A stretch of 64,000 nt of DNA from Gammaproteobacteria bacterium (GCA_002711845.1 PASF01000005.1:157289-221288), one strand, 5' to 3'. Shown: positions 7,823-17,089, counted from the stretch's first letter. Numbers and translations are program-made. The notes: generated from the letters alone by a model not told the origin.

Positions 7823-8473
7823 ATGAGAAACGCCAAACTGCTGGCGTCCATCAGCGCCGTATTCTTTTCAGCTTCGACATTCGCACAGGGTCCATCACCC
7901 TACCTGCAGCCTGACGACACGTGGATCAGCCTCGGCGGTACCGTTGAGTCGGTGCAGGAAAACTCGTTTCTGCTGGATTACGGTCGCGGATCGGTCACGG
8001 TAGAGATGGACGACGGTGACCGGGACGCAGATGCCTACGCGCTGCTTGCCGGCGACAAGGTGGTCGTCAACGGGCTGGTCGATGATGATTTTTTCGAGAT
8101 GACCACCATCGAAGCCAGCAGTGTGTACGTGGAATCCATCAGCGCCTATTTCTACGCCAGCGCAGTTGATGAGGAGTCCCTCGCAATCGTTGACCCAATC
8201 GTATCCGTCGTGGGACCTGTGGTCGTGGGTGACGCCACGCTGCAGGGCACCATTACTGCAGTCGAACCACTGGAGGAGGAGCTTGTCCTCGATACCGGTG
8301 ACAATCTGATGATTGTGGAAGTCGATGACATGGGTTATGACCCGCTGGATAACGAAGGTTATCTGCAGCTTGATGTGGGCGACGAAGTGACCGTCAGCGG
8401 TACCATGACGCCGGAAATGTTTGAAAACCATCTGTTTGAAGCAGAGTACATTGTCACGCTCAACAATTCATAA
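7823..8473 (+). CDS. Exported acidic protein with two OB-fold/BOF-like halves (paralogue 3 of 3)
   Basis: 216 residues with a textbook AAAGGAGG five bases before the ATG, the strongest of the three family members. The signal peptide ends near PheAlaGln (about residue 21). Like the neighbour at 7056, the first half contains WISLGGTVESV, LLDYGRGSVTVEMDDGDRD and DDDFFEMTTIEASSVYVES; the second half repeats the pattern with TLQGTITAVE, LVLDTGDN and VTVSGTM. The high similarity to paralogue 2 and head-to-tail arrangement indicate a local duplication. It may be co-transcribed with paralogue 2. A role in the periplasm is inferred only from export; no catalytic residues are recognisable. Confidence 0.82.
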   Translation: MRNAKLLASISAVFFSASTFAQGPSPYLQPDDTWISLGGTVESVQENSFLLDYGRGSVTVEMDDGDRDADAYALLAGDKVVVNGLVDDDFFEMTTIEASSVYVESISAYFYASAVDEESLAIVDPIVSVVGPVVVGDATLQGTITAVEPLEEELVLDTGDNLMIVEVDDMGYDPLDNEGYLQLDVGDEVTVSGTMTPEMFENHLFEAEYIVTLNNS

Positions 8474-8487
8474 CGGTCCAGCCTGCA

Positions 8488-8511
8488 GCCCGGCGCCTGA
8501 GCGCGCCGGGC
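8488..8511 (+). terminator. GC-rich hairpin after the exported-protein pair
   Basis: A perfect 9-bp stem (GCCCGGCGC at 8488-8496 with GCGCCGGGC at 8503-8511) lies 15 bases beyond the stop at 8473. It lacks a clean T-tract, so a factor-dependent or weak terminator is the best reading. Confidence 0.5.
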
Positions 8512-8566
8512 CTGCTTCGGGGTTGATGCCGTGGCGCAGACGAAAGTCCGGAGCGGTATGCGGCCA

Positions 8567-8595
8567 GCGCTGGATCAATCTTGCGCTGGATCAAT
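8567..8595. repeat. Short direct repeat GCGCTGGATCAAT
   Basis: The 13-base word occurs at 8567-8579 and again at 8583-8595, one and a half helical turns apart (16-base period), in the 290-base gap upstream of the Yip1/cbb3 genes. It might be a tandem regulator-binding site, or chance duplication. Confidence 0.3.
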
Positions 8596-8686
8596 AAAGT
8601 GTCCTTCACGCCCCGCTATACTGCACACCGTCACACATGACCGCCACGGTTTAACTCTCGGTTATTTCTGTGTTAGGGTCTCGGTT

Positions 8687-8714
8687 CATGGTCTGATCGA
8701 CACATTAGACCATG
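8687..8714. promoter_or_regulatory. Inverted repeat upstream of the Yip1-like/cbb3 genes
   Basis: CATGGTCT at 8687-8694 pairs perfectly with AGACCATG at 8707-8714, and the stem continues three more pairs with one G-T wobble, leaving a 6-base loop. It lies 50 bases before the start codon at 8764. It could be an operator for a dimeric regulator or an RNA hairpin in the leader. It does not match the FNR/Anr consensus expected for cbb3 operons. Confidence 0.4.
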
Positions 8715-8763
8715 GCAGCAGTCTGATTCTGTGTTGACGTCGACCACAACCAGCGGAAGGCCT

Positions 8764-9378
8764 ATGAGCTCTAACATCTCCAGTCTGACCCTGTTCAGAT
8801 CCCTGTACCAGCCGCAGCAGGCGTTTGCCGAGCTGGCCAGATCCGAACCCTCGTCGCGCCGAATATTTCTGACCTATTCGCTCTGGTTACTGCTGCTACC
8901 CCCCACATTTTCCCTGATCGGCGCCGCCAATTTCGGTTGGCGACTGGGTGCTGACCAGCCGTTGTTCATGCCAACCAATGCCTTGCTGACCATCAGCATC
9001 GGCTATTTTTTGGCGTTGCTGTTCGGGCTGTTCAGTACCGCCATCATCAGCCGCTGGATGGCCAAAACCTACGGCGCCAGTGTCTCACTGGGCCGTCATA
9101 TGGCGCTGATCACCATCGTCGGCCAGCCGCTGGCCATCGCCAGCGCCGCGCACCTGTTTCCTGATGTACTGGTCAACGTACTGGTGCTGATTCCTGCCAC
9201 GATCTGGGGCATGTATCTGCTGTATGCGGGCATCCCGATAGCGCTGGAAACACCGCCCGAGCGCGGCATGCTGATGGCCTCGGCGCTGATGGCGTGGCTG
9301 CTGGTGGCGGTGGTCAGTCTGCTGGGTATCAGCATGTCGTTGTGGGTATTGGGCGTGGGTCCATTACTGGGCGTCTGA
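8764..9378 (+). CDS. Yip1-domain membrane protein
   Basis: 204 residues with five hydrophobic segments, matching the Yip1/YIP1-like family of small bacterial membrane proteins. The start at 8764 is preferred to an upstream in-frame codon because GGAAGG precedes it and the Yip1 hallmark (short N-terminal helix ending in LYQPQQAFAELA) begins within 20 residues. The gene ends 39 bases before ccoN and is probably read with it. A link to oxidase assembly or membrane organisation is possible but is inferred only from position; bacterial Yip1 proteins have no settled function. Confidence 0.75.
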   Translation: MSSNISSLTLFRSLYQPQQAFAELARSEPSSRRIFLTYSLWLLLLPPTFSLIGAANFGWRLGADQPLFMPTNALLTISIGYFLALLFGLFSTAIISRWMAKTYGASVSLGRHMALITIVGQPLAIASAAHLFPDVLVNVLVLIPATIWGMYLLYAGIPIALETPPERGMLMASALMAWLLVAVVSLLGISMSLWVLGVGPLLGV

Positions 9379-9417
9379 TTCTTCATAAGAAATTCAAACC
9401 AATCTACGGAAAACCTG

Positions 9418-10857
9418 ATGGAAGCTGCCGAGAACAAGATTTACCAGGACAAGATTGTCATCCGCCTGATCCAGTTTTCGGTGGTGTGGGCAGTACTGGC
9501 CATTTCGGCCGGGGTCTATATTGCCGCCGAACTGGTCTGGCCCACGCTGGATTTTGGTCAATACTGGCTGTCGTACGGCCGCCTGCGCCCGGTGCACACC
9601 AATGGCGTTATTTTTGGTTTTGGCGTCTCCGCGTTGATGGCGACCGGCTTCTACAGTGTTCAGCGAACGTCACATGTGCCGCTCTTTGCGCCCCGACTGG
9701 CCTGGTTCGTGTGTTATGCCTGGCAGCTGATTGTGTTGCTCGGCGCGCTGTCGCTGCTTGCCGGCTGGAACACCACCAAGGAATACGCTGAGCTGGAGTG
9801 GCCCTTTGATATCGCCATCGCTATCGTCTGGATCTGTTTTGGTGTGGTGTTTTTTGGCACCATCGCCCAGCGCAAAATCAAGCCCATTTATATCTCCAAC
9901 TGGTTTTATGGCGCGCTGATCATCGTCATCGCCATGCTGCACGTGGTGAACAGCCTGGCCTTGCCGGTGTCCATCGACAAGTCCTACTCCGCCTACGCCG
10001 GCGCGCAGGATGCGGTGGTGCAATGGTGGTACGGTCACAACGCAGTCGGCTTCCTGCTGACCGGTGGCTTTCTGGGCATGGTGTACTATTTCCTGCCCAA
10101 GATCGCCAACCGGCCAATCTGGAGTTACCGCCTGTCTGTGGTCGCGTTCTGGGCGTTTGTTTACGCCTATATCTGGGCCGGCCCACACCACCTGCATTAC
10201 AACGCCATCCCGGAGTGGGTGCAGTCGCTGGGCGTGATCATGAGTGTCATTCTGCTGGCACCCTCATGGGCCACGCTGGTAAACGGGGTGATGACGGTAA
10301 GCACGGCCTGGGAAAAATTGCGTACCGACCCTGCACTCAAATTTATTGTGCTGTCACTGGCGTTCTACGGCCTGGCCACCTTTGAAGGTCCGATGATGGC
10401 CATCCGCAGCGTCAACGTGGTCAGCCACTTCACTGACTGGACGGTTGGTCACGTGCATTCAGGCGCACTGGGCTGGAATGCCATGATCACCTACGGCACC
10501 TTCTACTTCCTGGTACCGCGCCTGGCGGGACGGGAGCTGTACAGTACCCGCCTGGCCAATATCCATTTCTGGCTCGCCTTCGCCGGCACCATGTTGTACA
10601 TCATTGCCATGTGGGCTGCGGGTGTCTCCCAGGGCCTGTTGTGGCTGAGCATCGACGGCCTGGGCGAACTCAGTTTCGACTTCAAGGACATCATGGCGAG
10701 CATGACCCCTTACTACCTGCTGCGCCTGATCGCCGGCCTGGTGTTCCTGCTGGGCACCGTGCTCATGGCCTACAACCTGTTCATGACGCTCAAAGGACAG
10801 CGTGCAGTAAAAGTGGCACCGCCAGCGGTGGATCCAGCTTACGGAGTTAACGCATGA
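9418..10857 (+). CDS. ccoN: cbb3-type cytochrome c oxidase subunit I
   Basis: 479 residues, the usual CcoN length, with twelve membrane helices. The metal ligands are visible: His60 (RPVHTNGV) for low-spin heme b, His207 (WWYGHNAV) and the HH pair near 257 (AGPHHLHY) around copper B, and the VGHVHSG motif near 345 for the hemes. The subunit reduces oxygen to water at a heme b3-CuB centre in the inner membrane and pumps protons. It is the first gene of ccoNOQP and overlaps ccoO by four bases (ATGA). The accessory genes ccoGHIS are not in the window. Confidence 0.98.
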   Translation: MEAAENKIYQDKIVIRLIQFSVVWAVLAISAGVYIAAELVWPTLDFGQYWLSYGRLRPVHTNGVIFGFGVSALMATGFYSVQRTSHVPLFAPRLAWFVCYAWQLIVLLGALSLLAGWNTTKEYAELEWPFDIAIAIVWICFGVVFFGTIAQRKIKPIYISNWFYGALIIVIAMLHVVNSLALPVSIDKSYSAYAGAQDAVVQWWYGHNAVGFLLTGGFLGMVYYFLPKIANRPIWSYRLSVVAFWAFVYAYIWAGPHHLHYNAIPEWVQSLGVIMSVILLAPSWATLVNGVMTVSTAWEKLRTDPALKFIVLSLAFYGLATFEGPMMAIRSVNVVSHFTDWTVGHVHSGALGWNAMITYGTFYFLVPRLAGRELYSTRLANIHFWLAFAGTMLYIIAMWAAGVSQGLLWLSIDGLGELSFDFKDIMASMTPYYLLRLIAGLVFLLGTVLMAYNLFMTLKGQRAVKVAPPAVDPAYGVNA

Positions 10858-11501
10858 ATGGTCTGACGTTTCATCGCAAGATAGAAGAAAACACCGGGCT
10901 GCTGATTTTTGGCATTCTGTTTGTGTCGGCCATCGGTGGCCTGGTGCAACTGTTGCCGGTGCTGACCCAGGAGAGCCTGGAAACGGCCAGCGCCAACACG
11001 CGCCCCTACTCCGCCGTGGAACTGACCGGCCGCGATATTTACATGCGCGAAAACTGCGTGGTGTGCCACTCCCAGCAGATCCGTCCGCTGGTGGCCGAAG
11101 TTGAGCGTTACGGGCCGTATTCGCGAGCGGGCGAGTTTGTCTATGACCGCCCGTTCCTGTGGGGTTCCAAGCGCACCGGTCCGGATCTGCACCGCATCGG
11201 TGGCAAATATTCCGATGACTGGCATCGGCTGCACCTGCTTGACCCACGTGCGGTGGTGCCCAACAGCATCATGCCCGCCTACCCATGGCTGGAAGAGCGG
11301 CAGGCCAGCGAAACCGGCAACATTACCAACAAACTGACGGTCCTGCGACGCCTTGGGCATCCTTACACGGACGAACAAATTGCCAACGCTGAAGCTGACC
11401 TGGAAGGGCTCACCGAAATGGACGCACTGATCGTCTACCTGCAGATGCTGGGCACCGGTTTCAGCGAAGAAGACGCCGCGATGGAAGGGGGTTCACATTG
11501 A
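10854..11501 (+). CDS. ccoO: cbb3-type cytochrome c oxidase subunit II
   Basis: 215 residues: one N-terminal membrane anchor (about 15-35), then a periplasmic mono-heme cytochrome domain. The heme c motif CVVCH is at residues 68-72, and the family-typical context YMRENCVVCHSQQIRPL, GPDLHRIGGKY and MPAYPWL (with the axial Met) are all present. It passes electrons from CcoP toward CcoN. Its start overlaps the ccoN stop and its stop abuts the ccoQ-like frame, which suggests translational coupling throughout the operon. Confidence 0.98.
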   Translation: MNGLTFHRKIEENTGLLIFGILFVSAIGGLVQLLPVLTQESLETASANTRPYSAVELTGRDIYMRENCVVCHSQQIRPLVAEVERYGPYSRAGEFVYDRPFLWGSKRTGPDLHRIGGKYSDDWHRLHLLDPRAVVPNSIMPAYPWLEERQASETGNITNKLTVLRRLGHPYTDEQIANAEADLEGLTEMDALIVYLQMLGTGFSEEDAAMEGGSH

Positions 11502-11503
11502 CG

Positions 11504-11632
11504 ATGTTCATATTTCTGGGCGACATGCTGGTCATGGCGTTCATGATCGGCCTCGCCATCTGGCTCGGTAGCCGGGGCACCAAAGAAGCCCTGGACCGCA
11601 CTTCACGCATACCTTTGGAAGACGAGGACTGA
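11504..11632 (+). CDS. ccoQ: Small cbb3 oxidase subunit CcoQ-like
   Basis: A 42-residue frame between ccoO and ccoP, two bases after the ccoO stop and one base before the ccoP start. It has one hydrophobic helix (about residues 2-22, LGDMLVMAFMIGLAIWLG) followed by a short charged tail with an acidic end, the usual build of CcoQ, the small subunit that helps stabilise the complex. A TTG at 11498 in the same frame, with GGAAGGGGG upstream, could be the true start and would add two residues. Identification rests mainly on position and size. Confidence 0.8.
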   Translation: MFIFLGDMLVMAFMIGLAIWLGSRGTKEALDRTSRIPLEDED

Positions 11633-11633
11633 T

Positions 11634-12512
11634 ATGGCCAATTTGCCTTCAGGTTTTTGGGCCGGCTGGATTGTGGTCGTTACCCTGGTGTCACTCGCCG
11701 CTGTATTGTGGCTGGTGTGGAGTATCTATTTTGGCCGCGACCTGCATGAAGAGTCCGAGGTGGAACCGGTCTGGGACGAAACACTGGCGGAAGGGCATAA
11801 CCCACCGCCACTGTGGTGGTTCTGGCTGCTGTTCGGCTCGATGATTTTCTCCCTGATCTATCTGATCTTTTTCCCGGGGCTGGGCTCCAATCCCGGTTTG
11901 CTGAACTGGTCGCAAGGGCAGCAGGTCGCCAGCAGCCAGGACCGCTTTGAAGCCAGTTTCTCTGACGCGCGCGCGGCCGTGGTAGACATGGATCTGCTGC
12001 AGATACAGGGCGACGCAAATCTCATGGCTACTGCCGAGCGCATTTACCAGCGCGAGTGTGCAGTCTGCCATGGCCCGGAAGGACGCGGACAGGCTAACCT
12101 GTTCCCCAACCTGCAGGATGCCGAATGGCAATGGGGCGGCACCCCGGCGCAGATTGAGCAGACGCTGCGGGGCGGACGTCGCGCCAACATGATCGCCTGG
12201 CAGAGCATTCTCAGCGCCGAGGTAATTGACGACGTTTCCGGTTATGTGATGACGCTGCACGAAGGCGGCGACGAGAATCATCCCGGGAAACCGTTCTACG
12301 AGCAAAACTGTGCGGCCTGTCACGGTGTTGATGGTGCCGGCAATGAAATGCTGGGCGCCTCGCGCCTGTCCGATGATATCTGGCTGTATGGCGGCGACTT
12401 CGACACCATCCGCGAGACGCTGCTTTACGGACGCACCGGCGAAATGCCTGCCTTCGGCGAGCGCCTGGATGATTTCCAGATCAAGTTGCTGGTGGCGTTG
12501 CTGGCGCGCTGA
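11634..12512 (+). CDS. ccoP: cbb3-type cytochrome c oxidase subunit III (di-heme)
   Basis: 292 residues. Two N-terminal membrane helices (about 9-33 and 60-82) are joined by a loop, followed by two cytochrome c domains with CAVCH at 142-146 and CAACH at 226-230. The N-terminal linker HNPPPLWWFW is typical of CcoP. It receives electrons from soluble or membrane cytochrome c and hands them to CcoO. It is the last gene of the operon; its stop lies three bases from the convergent ABC permease gene, with no obvious terminator between them. Confidence 0.97.
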   Translation: MANLPSGFWAGWIVVVTLVSLAAVLWLVWSIYFGRDLHEESEVEPVWDETLAEGHNPPPLWWFWLLFGSMIFSLIYLIFFPGLGSNPGLLNWSQGQQVASSQDRFEASFSDARAAVVDMDLLQIQGDANLMATAERIYQRECAVCHGPEGRGQANLFPNLQDAEWQWGGTPAQIEQTLRGGRRANMIAWQSILSAEVIDDVSGYVMTLHEGGDENHPGKPFYEQNCAACHGVDGAGNEMLGASRLSDDIWLYGGDFDTIRETLLYGRTGEMPAFGERLDDFQIKLLVALLAR

Positions 12513-12515
12513 TTT

Positions 12516-14963
12516 CTACTCCGATCGCAGCGATTTGATCGGATCTGACTTTGCAGTTCTGATGCATTGGGCTGCCACCGTCAATAGTGACAGAACAAGG
12601 GTGCCCGCAATAACCAGCACAAAAACCCATACGCTCAGGTTCGCTTGCGCTGAAAACTGTTGGAAATAGTAAGACGTCGCCAGGTAGGCCAGGCCACTGG
12701 CCAACACACAGGCAAGCAAAACCGGTTTGATAAAGTCCAGTGTCAGCAGCTCAACGATCGATCGCGCCGAAGCACCCAGTACTTTGCGCACGCCAATTTC
12801 CTTGGTGCGTCGCTCGGTTGAATAGTAGGCCAGTGCATATAAGCCCAGCGCCGCGATAACAATCGTGACCAAGGCAGCAAACTGGGCGGCGCGATTGATA
12901 CCATTGGTCTGTTCATAGATCTGCTGACTGAAGGTCTGTTCATAGAACTCACGATTGATGGGTGCGTCAGGCCGGTGACGGGCCCAGACCGTATCGATGT
13001 GATCAAGTGCGCTGGCGCGTTGTGCCGGATCGACCCTCACCAGCAGTGTCCGCATTGGCTGGTCACTGGCACGCAATATCGACGTTGATCGTAATGTGTC
13101 CTCCAGCCCTCCTGAGAGCCTGAAATCGCCAATCACCCCGACGACACGAAAACTCAGGTTGCCTATCATCAAAATTTCATCAATGGCTTCTTCATTGCTG
13201 CCCAGATCAAAGTTTCGTACCGCGGCTTGCGTGATCACAACCCCGTAAGTCTGTTCTTCATTTGGTGGGCCATCGGCTATAAAGTCAGCCGGAAAGTCCT
13301 GTGAAAAGTTTCGACCGGCAAGCAACGTCAGTTCCATCGCATCAAGATAATACTCATCCACACCCAGGTGGCTGATAGCGCGGGCGTCTTCCTGCGGCCA
13401 GCTTGAGTGGCGCCAGGGATTGTAGCCGCCATTATTGGGAGGCGGTGTCTGCGATTTACCGATGTTTACGATGCCAGGGTGCTGACGCAGATCATCCACC
13501 ATCGCAGCATAATTGAATTGCTCCGGATTGCGTGGGTTATACATACTGTCCAACACAACAAGATTGCTGCGATTAAACCCAATATCAACTTCATTCAGGT
13601 ACCGGACCTGCAGGCTTATACCGATGGCCAGAATCACCAACACCACAGCAAACGTAAACTGGACTACGGTCAAAGCTGAGCGCACCAGCCGGCTGGATTT
13701 GCCCCCATCGCGCTTGCCACTGATAGCAGCGGTCGGCGCATAGCGGGACATACGCAGCGCCGGCACCAACCCGGACAGAAAACCGGTGAGTATCACAAAC
13801 AACACAATAACAAGCACCTGGGAGGACCCAAACATGTTGGCGAAGTTAAACGCCGTGCCGGTGAGTGCAGTATAAGGACCCACCGCCAGGTAGACGACCG
13901 GCAGCGCAACCAGCAGCGCCAGCAGCGTCAACAACATGGACTCGACCAGGAATTGAGTCAGCAGATCCGTGCGAGTGGCGCCCAGCGTTTTGCGTACGCC
14001 GGTCTCCTTTCCCCGCTGCTGCATCTGCGCCAGTGACAGGTTGGCGAAATTGATACAGGAGCTCAGCAGGATAAGGACGGCAAAGCTGACCAGCCCTCCC
14101 AACACCAGTCGGCGGCTGTAGTCCGCAGCAGCAAAGCCCTGGCGGGGAGACAGATAGATATCCTCAAGCCGCTCCAGATCAAGGGTGGTATCCACACTCG
14201 CCACAAATTCACGCTGTGCATCCGGTACGTTTCGATCGATAAAATTTACCAGGTCAGCGCGGAGGGCTTCTGCCGACGCTGGATCAGGAATAACCAGATA
14301 GAGTCTGGTATCACCGTATCCGGCCCAGGCCGTGCCATCCATAAACGACTCACCCACAACCTGGCGCGCCGTCGCCACACCAATCATGATCTCGATATCA
14401 AGGTGCGTATTGGGCGGCAGGTCTCTGATAACGCCCGTCACACGAAGATCGTTGCGATTCTCCAGCGTCAAAACTTCACCCATCGGATCTTCGCGACCAA
14501 AGTATTTCAGCGCCGCTGTTTCAGTGAGCACCACGGTATTGGGATCGGAAAGTGCACTATTGGCATCGCCCTGCAAAAACTCAAAGGAGAAGATTTCCAG
14601 GAACGAAGGCTCGACCCACGTGTAATCATTGGGCGCCGATATATCTCCGTTGGCAAAAAGCCCGCTACCTCCACTGATTTTGGCGGCTCGCTCAATCTGC
14701 GCGTAATCCTGCAGCAAAGGATGGTAAATGCCTTCAGCGATCAGCATGCCATCAAGGCGCTGATCAGTGGTGATACTGGTCACCACCCGGTAGATATTCT
14801 CGTAGTTATCAAAATGTTTGTCGTAGCTGTTGGTGTACTGCACATGCATCAACACCAGAATGCTACAGACCAGACCGAGACTCAGGCTGAGCACCTTGAT
14901 GGCCGTGAAACCCGGCTGTTTACGCAGATTGCGAAACGCAACGATCAGATAGTTCAGGAACAC
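12516..14963 (-). CDS. MacB/FtsX-type ABC transporter permease
   Basis: 815 residues, the double-length FtsX-type permease: an N-terminal membrane helix (about 20-40), a periplasmic MacB_PCD domain (about 45-280), a three-helix FtsX bundle (about 290-430), then helix and second periplasmic domain (about 440-690) and a last three-helix bundle with the RTKEIGVRKVLGAS motif. The first bundle has the matching RGKETGVRKTLGAT motif. It has no ATPase domain; the ATPase is the next gene upstream in the operon (15020-15715), and the adaptor precedes that. Such systems use ATP to drive periplasmic movements, exporting peptides or small molecules or acting on lipoproteins. Substrate unknown. Confidence 0.92.
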   Translation of the reverse strand: MFLNYLIVAFRNLRKQPGFTAIKVLSLSLGLVCSILVLMHVQYTNSYDKHFDNYENIYRVVTSITTDQRLDGMLIAEGIYHPLLQDYAQIERAAKISGGSGLFANGDISAPNDYTWVEPSFLEIFSFEFLQGDANSALSDPNTVVLTETAALKYFGREDPMGEVLTLENRNDLRVTGVIRDLPPNTHLDIEIMIGVATARQVVGESFMDGTAWAGYGDTRLYLVIPDPASAEALRADLVNFIDRNVPDAQREFVASVDTTLDLERLEDIYLSPRQGFAAADYSRRLVLGGLVSFAVLILLSSCINFANLSLAQMQQRGKETGVRKTLGATRTDLLTQFLVESMLLTLLALLVALPVVYLAVGPYTALTGTAFNFANMFGSSQVLVIVLFVILTGFLSGLVPALRMSRYAPTAAISGKRDGGKSSRLVRSALTVVQFTFAVVLVILAIGISLQVRYLNEVDIGFNRSNLVVLDSMYNPRNPEQFNYAAMVDDLRQHPGIVNIGKSQTPPPNNGGYNPWRHSSWPQEDARAISHLGVDEYYLDAMELTLLAGRNFSQDFPADFIADGPPNEEQTYGVVITQAAVRNFDLGSNEEAIDEILMIGNLSFRVVGVIGDFRLSGGLEDTLRSTSILRASDQPMRTLLVRVDPAQRASALDHIDTVWARHRPDAPINREFYEQTFSQQIYEQTNGINRAAQFAALVTIVIAALGLYALAYYSTERRTKEIGVRKVLGASARSIVELLTLDFIKPVLLACVLASGLAYLATSYYFQQFSAQANLSVWVFVLVIAGTLVLSLLTVAAQCIRTAKSDPIKSLRSE

Positions 14964-15019
14964 GGTGTATACCCCGCTGTCATAATGGAACCGGCTGTTT
15001 ACGGAAAGACATCGGCTGT

Positions 15020-15715
15020 TTAAAGAACGGCTTCTGCATCGGCTTTGGCATTGGCGTCGACAATCTGGCCATCCAGCAGACGCACCACGCGCGTGCCATA
15101 GGCCGCGTAGTGCTCCGAGTGCGTGACCATGATGACGGTAGCCCCTTCCTGATTCAGTTCTTTCAACAGCGCCATCACCTCGTCACCATTTTTTGTATCC
15201 AGGTTACCGGTTGGTTCGTCTGCCAGCAGCACTTTCGGATTGGTCACAATGGCACGGGCAATCGCGACACGCTGCTGCTGACCACCTGACAACTGTTGGG
15301 GATAATGTTTGCTGCGATGATCAATGGCGACCCGTTTCAGCACTGTTTCCACGCGCGCCTTGCGCTCGTCAGCGGGTACCTTTTGGTATAACAGCGCCAG
15401 GTCTACGTTTTGGGCAACCGTGAGCTCATCGATCAGATTGAAGCTCTGAAAGATCACCCCGATATTGGCTTTTCGAATACTGGCGCGCTGTGACTCATTG
15501 TAGCCAGCCAGGTCTTCTTCGTTGAAATAATAGTGACCACTGCTCGGCGTATCCAGCAATCCGAGCATATTCAGCAGGGTGGACTTGCCACAACCCGACG
15601 GCCCCATAATGGACACAAACTCGCCCTTTTCCACGGTCAGGTTGATATCATCCAATGCAGCGGTTTCGATATCTTCGGTGCGGTGAACCTTGCAGATCGA
15701 TTCAAGTTTGATCAT
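15020..15715 (-). CDS. ABC transporter ATP-binding protein, MacB/LolD type
   Basis: 231 residues. Walker A GPSGCGKST (about 38-46), Q-loop, signature LSGGQQQRVAIARAI (about 143-157), Walker B VLLADEPTGNLD (about 162-173) and the H-loop VTHSEHYA are all intact. The ADEPTGNLDTKNGDEVM stretch is characteristic of the LolD/MacB branch. It powers the permease encoded 56 bases downstream and lies 30 bases after the adaptor gene, so the three form one minus-strand operon in the order adaptor, ATPase, permease. Confidence 0.96.
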   Translation of the reverse strand: MIKLESICKVHRTEDIETAALDDINLTVEKGEFVSIMGPSGCGKSTLLNMLGLLDTPSSGHYYFNEEDLAGYNESQRASIRKANIGVIFQSFNLIDELTVAQNVDLALLYQKVPADERKARVETVLKRVAIDHRSKHYPQQLSGGQQQRVAIARAIVTNPKVLLADEPTGNLDTKNGDEVMALLKELNQEGATVIMVTHSEHYAAYGTRVVRLLDGQIVDANAKADAEAVL

Positions 15716-15745
15716 GGCGACAGCTTCCCTGGTGTGATTTTGGTT

Positions 15746-17005
15746 TTATTGACTTAACTGAACCCTGTCGGCTTCTGCGATGGCACCATACCCGGAGGTA
15801 ATCACCCGCTCGCCTGCCCGCAGTCCATCCCTTACTTCAATGAAACGATTATTGCGTCGACCCACACTGATCTCACGGCGATAGGCTGTTTCGCCAGCGT
15901 CGTCCAGTACAAACACCCAATTGCCTCCGGTTTCCTGTACAAAACTGCCAACCGGCAACAACAGTGTTTCTTGTGGGCTGCCCAGCACCAGCTCCAATTG
16001 CAAGGTCTGCCCGCGACGCAGGGTTTCCGGGACATCGGTATCAAAGATGAGATCGATGGTAAAAAGACCACTGCTGATTTCCGGATACACCTTGTCGATC
16101 AGCACACTGAAATCATTACCGGCCAGAATAAATCGCGCCTCCTGACCTGGGGCGACCCGGGATACATAGAACTCGTCCACCTGGGCTGCGATTTTGTATT
16201 GGTCCACCACGTCAATCTGACCAAGGCGTTCGCCGTTGATTTTGCTCTCACCCAGCTGAACGGGTAACGACGTTAACTGACCGGTAATGGGCGCACGAAC
16301 CAACAGGCTTTCGAAACTGCTTTGGGCCAGGGTCAGGTTTTCTTCCAGTTTTTCTATCTGCTCGGCTATCTGCAGCTGGCGATCCTGGCGGATGCGGTCT
16401 TCCAGTTTCTGTCGCGCTTGCGTGTTGGTCAGCAAACGGTTCTGATATTCAAGCTCATCAACAATGGCATCAAAGTCTTCCTGCGAAATCATGCGATCAC
16501 TCACCAGCTCCTGTTGGCGCCGCATCTGACGCTCCAGGGTCACGATCCGGTATTCAATATTGATGATTTCACGCTCGGTATTGAGCTGGGTGGTTTCCAG
16601 GCCATTGGCGATATTGGTAAGGTTGTTCAACTGCTCAGTGATCGCAGTATCATTGCTGGCAACATTGAGGCGCAGAGAGGTATTGCTTAATTGCAGCAGC
16701 GGCTGGCCCGCCTCGACAAAGGCGCCTTCTTCTACGAAGATGCGCTCCACGACACCGCCGTTGACAGCGTCCAGAAATACACTGTTCAAGGGCTGTACAT
16801 TGCCACGCACCGATACGACATCGTCCAGTGTGCCCATCTGCACATTGCTGATGATCAGTTGGCTGGCGGGCACGCGCGCGGTTCTGATCGACGCATTACT
16901 AATGGCCTGGTACAAAAACCAGATTAGCACCATAGCGACGGACAGGGCCAATACCCACTGCCACCATGGCCTTCCCTGCTTCTGGATAACTCTATCCATC
17001 GCCAT
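15746..17005 (-). CDS. Periplasmic adaptor (MacA/HlyD family)
   Basis: 419 residues: a cytoplasmic basic start, one membrane anchor (about 18-38, WVLALSVAMVLIWFLYQAI), a lipoyl-type half (about 60-100, with VRGNVQPLNSVFLDAVNGG), a long coiled-coil hairpin (about 110-230), the second lipoyl half with VRAPITGQL, and beta-barrel and membrane-proximal domains to the end. This is the membrane-fusion partner linking an inner-membrane ABC permease to an outer-membrane channel. No TolC-like gene is next to it. The first Met is used, but the third residue is also Met and could start translation. It is the first gene of the operon. Confidence 0.9.
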   Translation of the reverse strand: MAMDRVIQKQGRPWWQWVLALSVAMVLIWFLYQAISNASIRTARVPASQLIISNVQMGTLDDVVSVRGNVQPLNSVFLDAVNGGVVERIFVEEGAFVEAGQPLLQLSNTSLRLNVASNDTAITEQLNNLTNIANGLETTQLNTEREIINIEYRIVTLERQMRRQQELVSDRMISQEDFDAIVDELEYQNRLLTNTQARQKLEDRIRQDRQLQIAEQIEKLEENLTLAQSSFESLLVRAPITGQLTSLPVQLGESKINGERLGQIDVVDQYKIAAQVDEFYVSRVAPGQEARFILAGNDFSVLIDKVYPEISSGLFTIDLIFDTDVPETLRRGQTLQLELVLGSPQETLLLPVGSFVQETGGNWVFVLDDAGETAYRREISVGRRNNRFIEVRDGLRAGERVITSGYGAIAEADRVQLSQ

Positions 17006-17089
17006 ATTGATATTCCATTATTTTTATGCGCCGTTCTTTTGCGGCATCACAAACGATAAGTCAATTAACGGCAGACCTCAACATCTATC

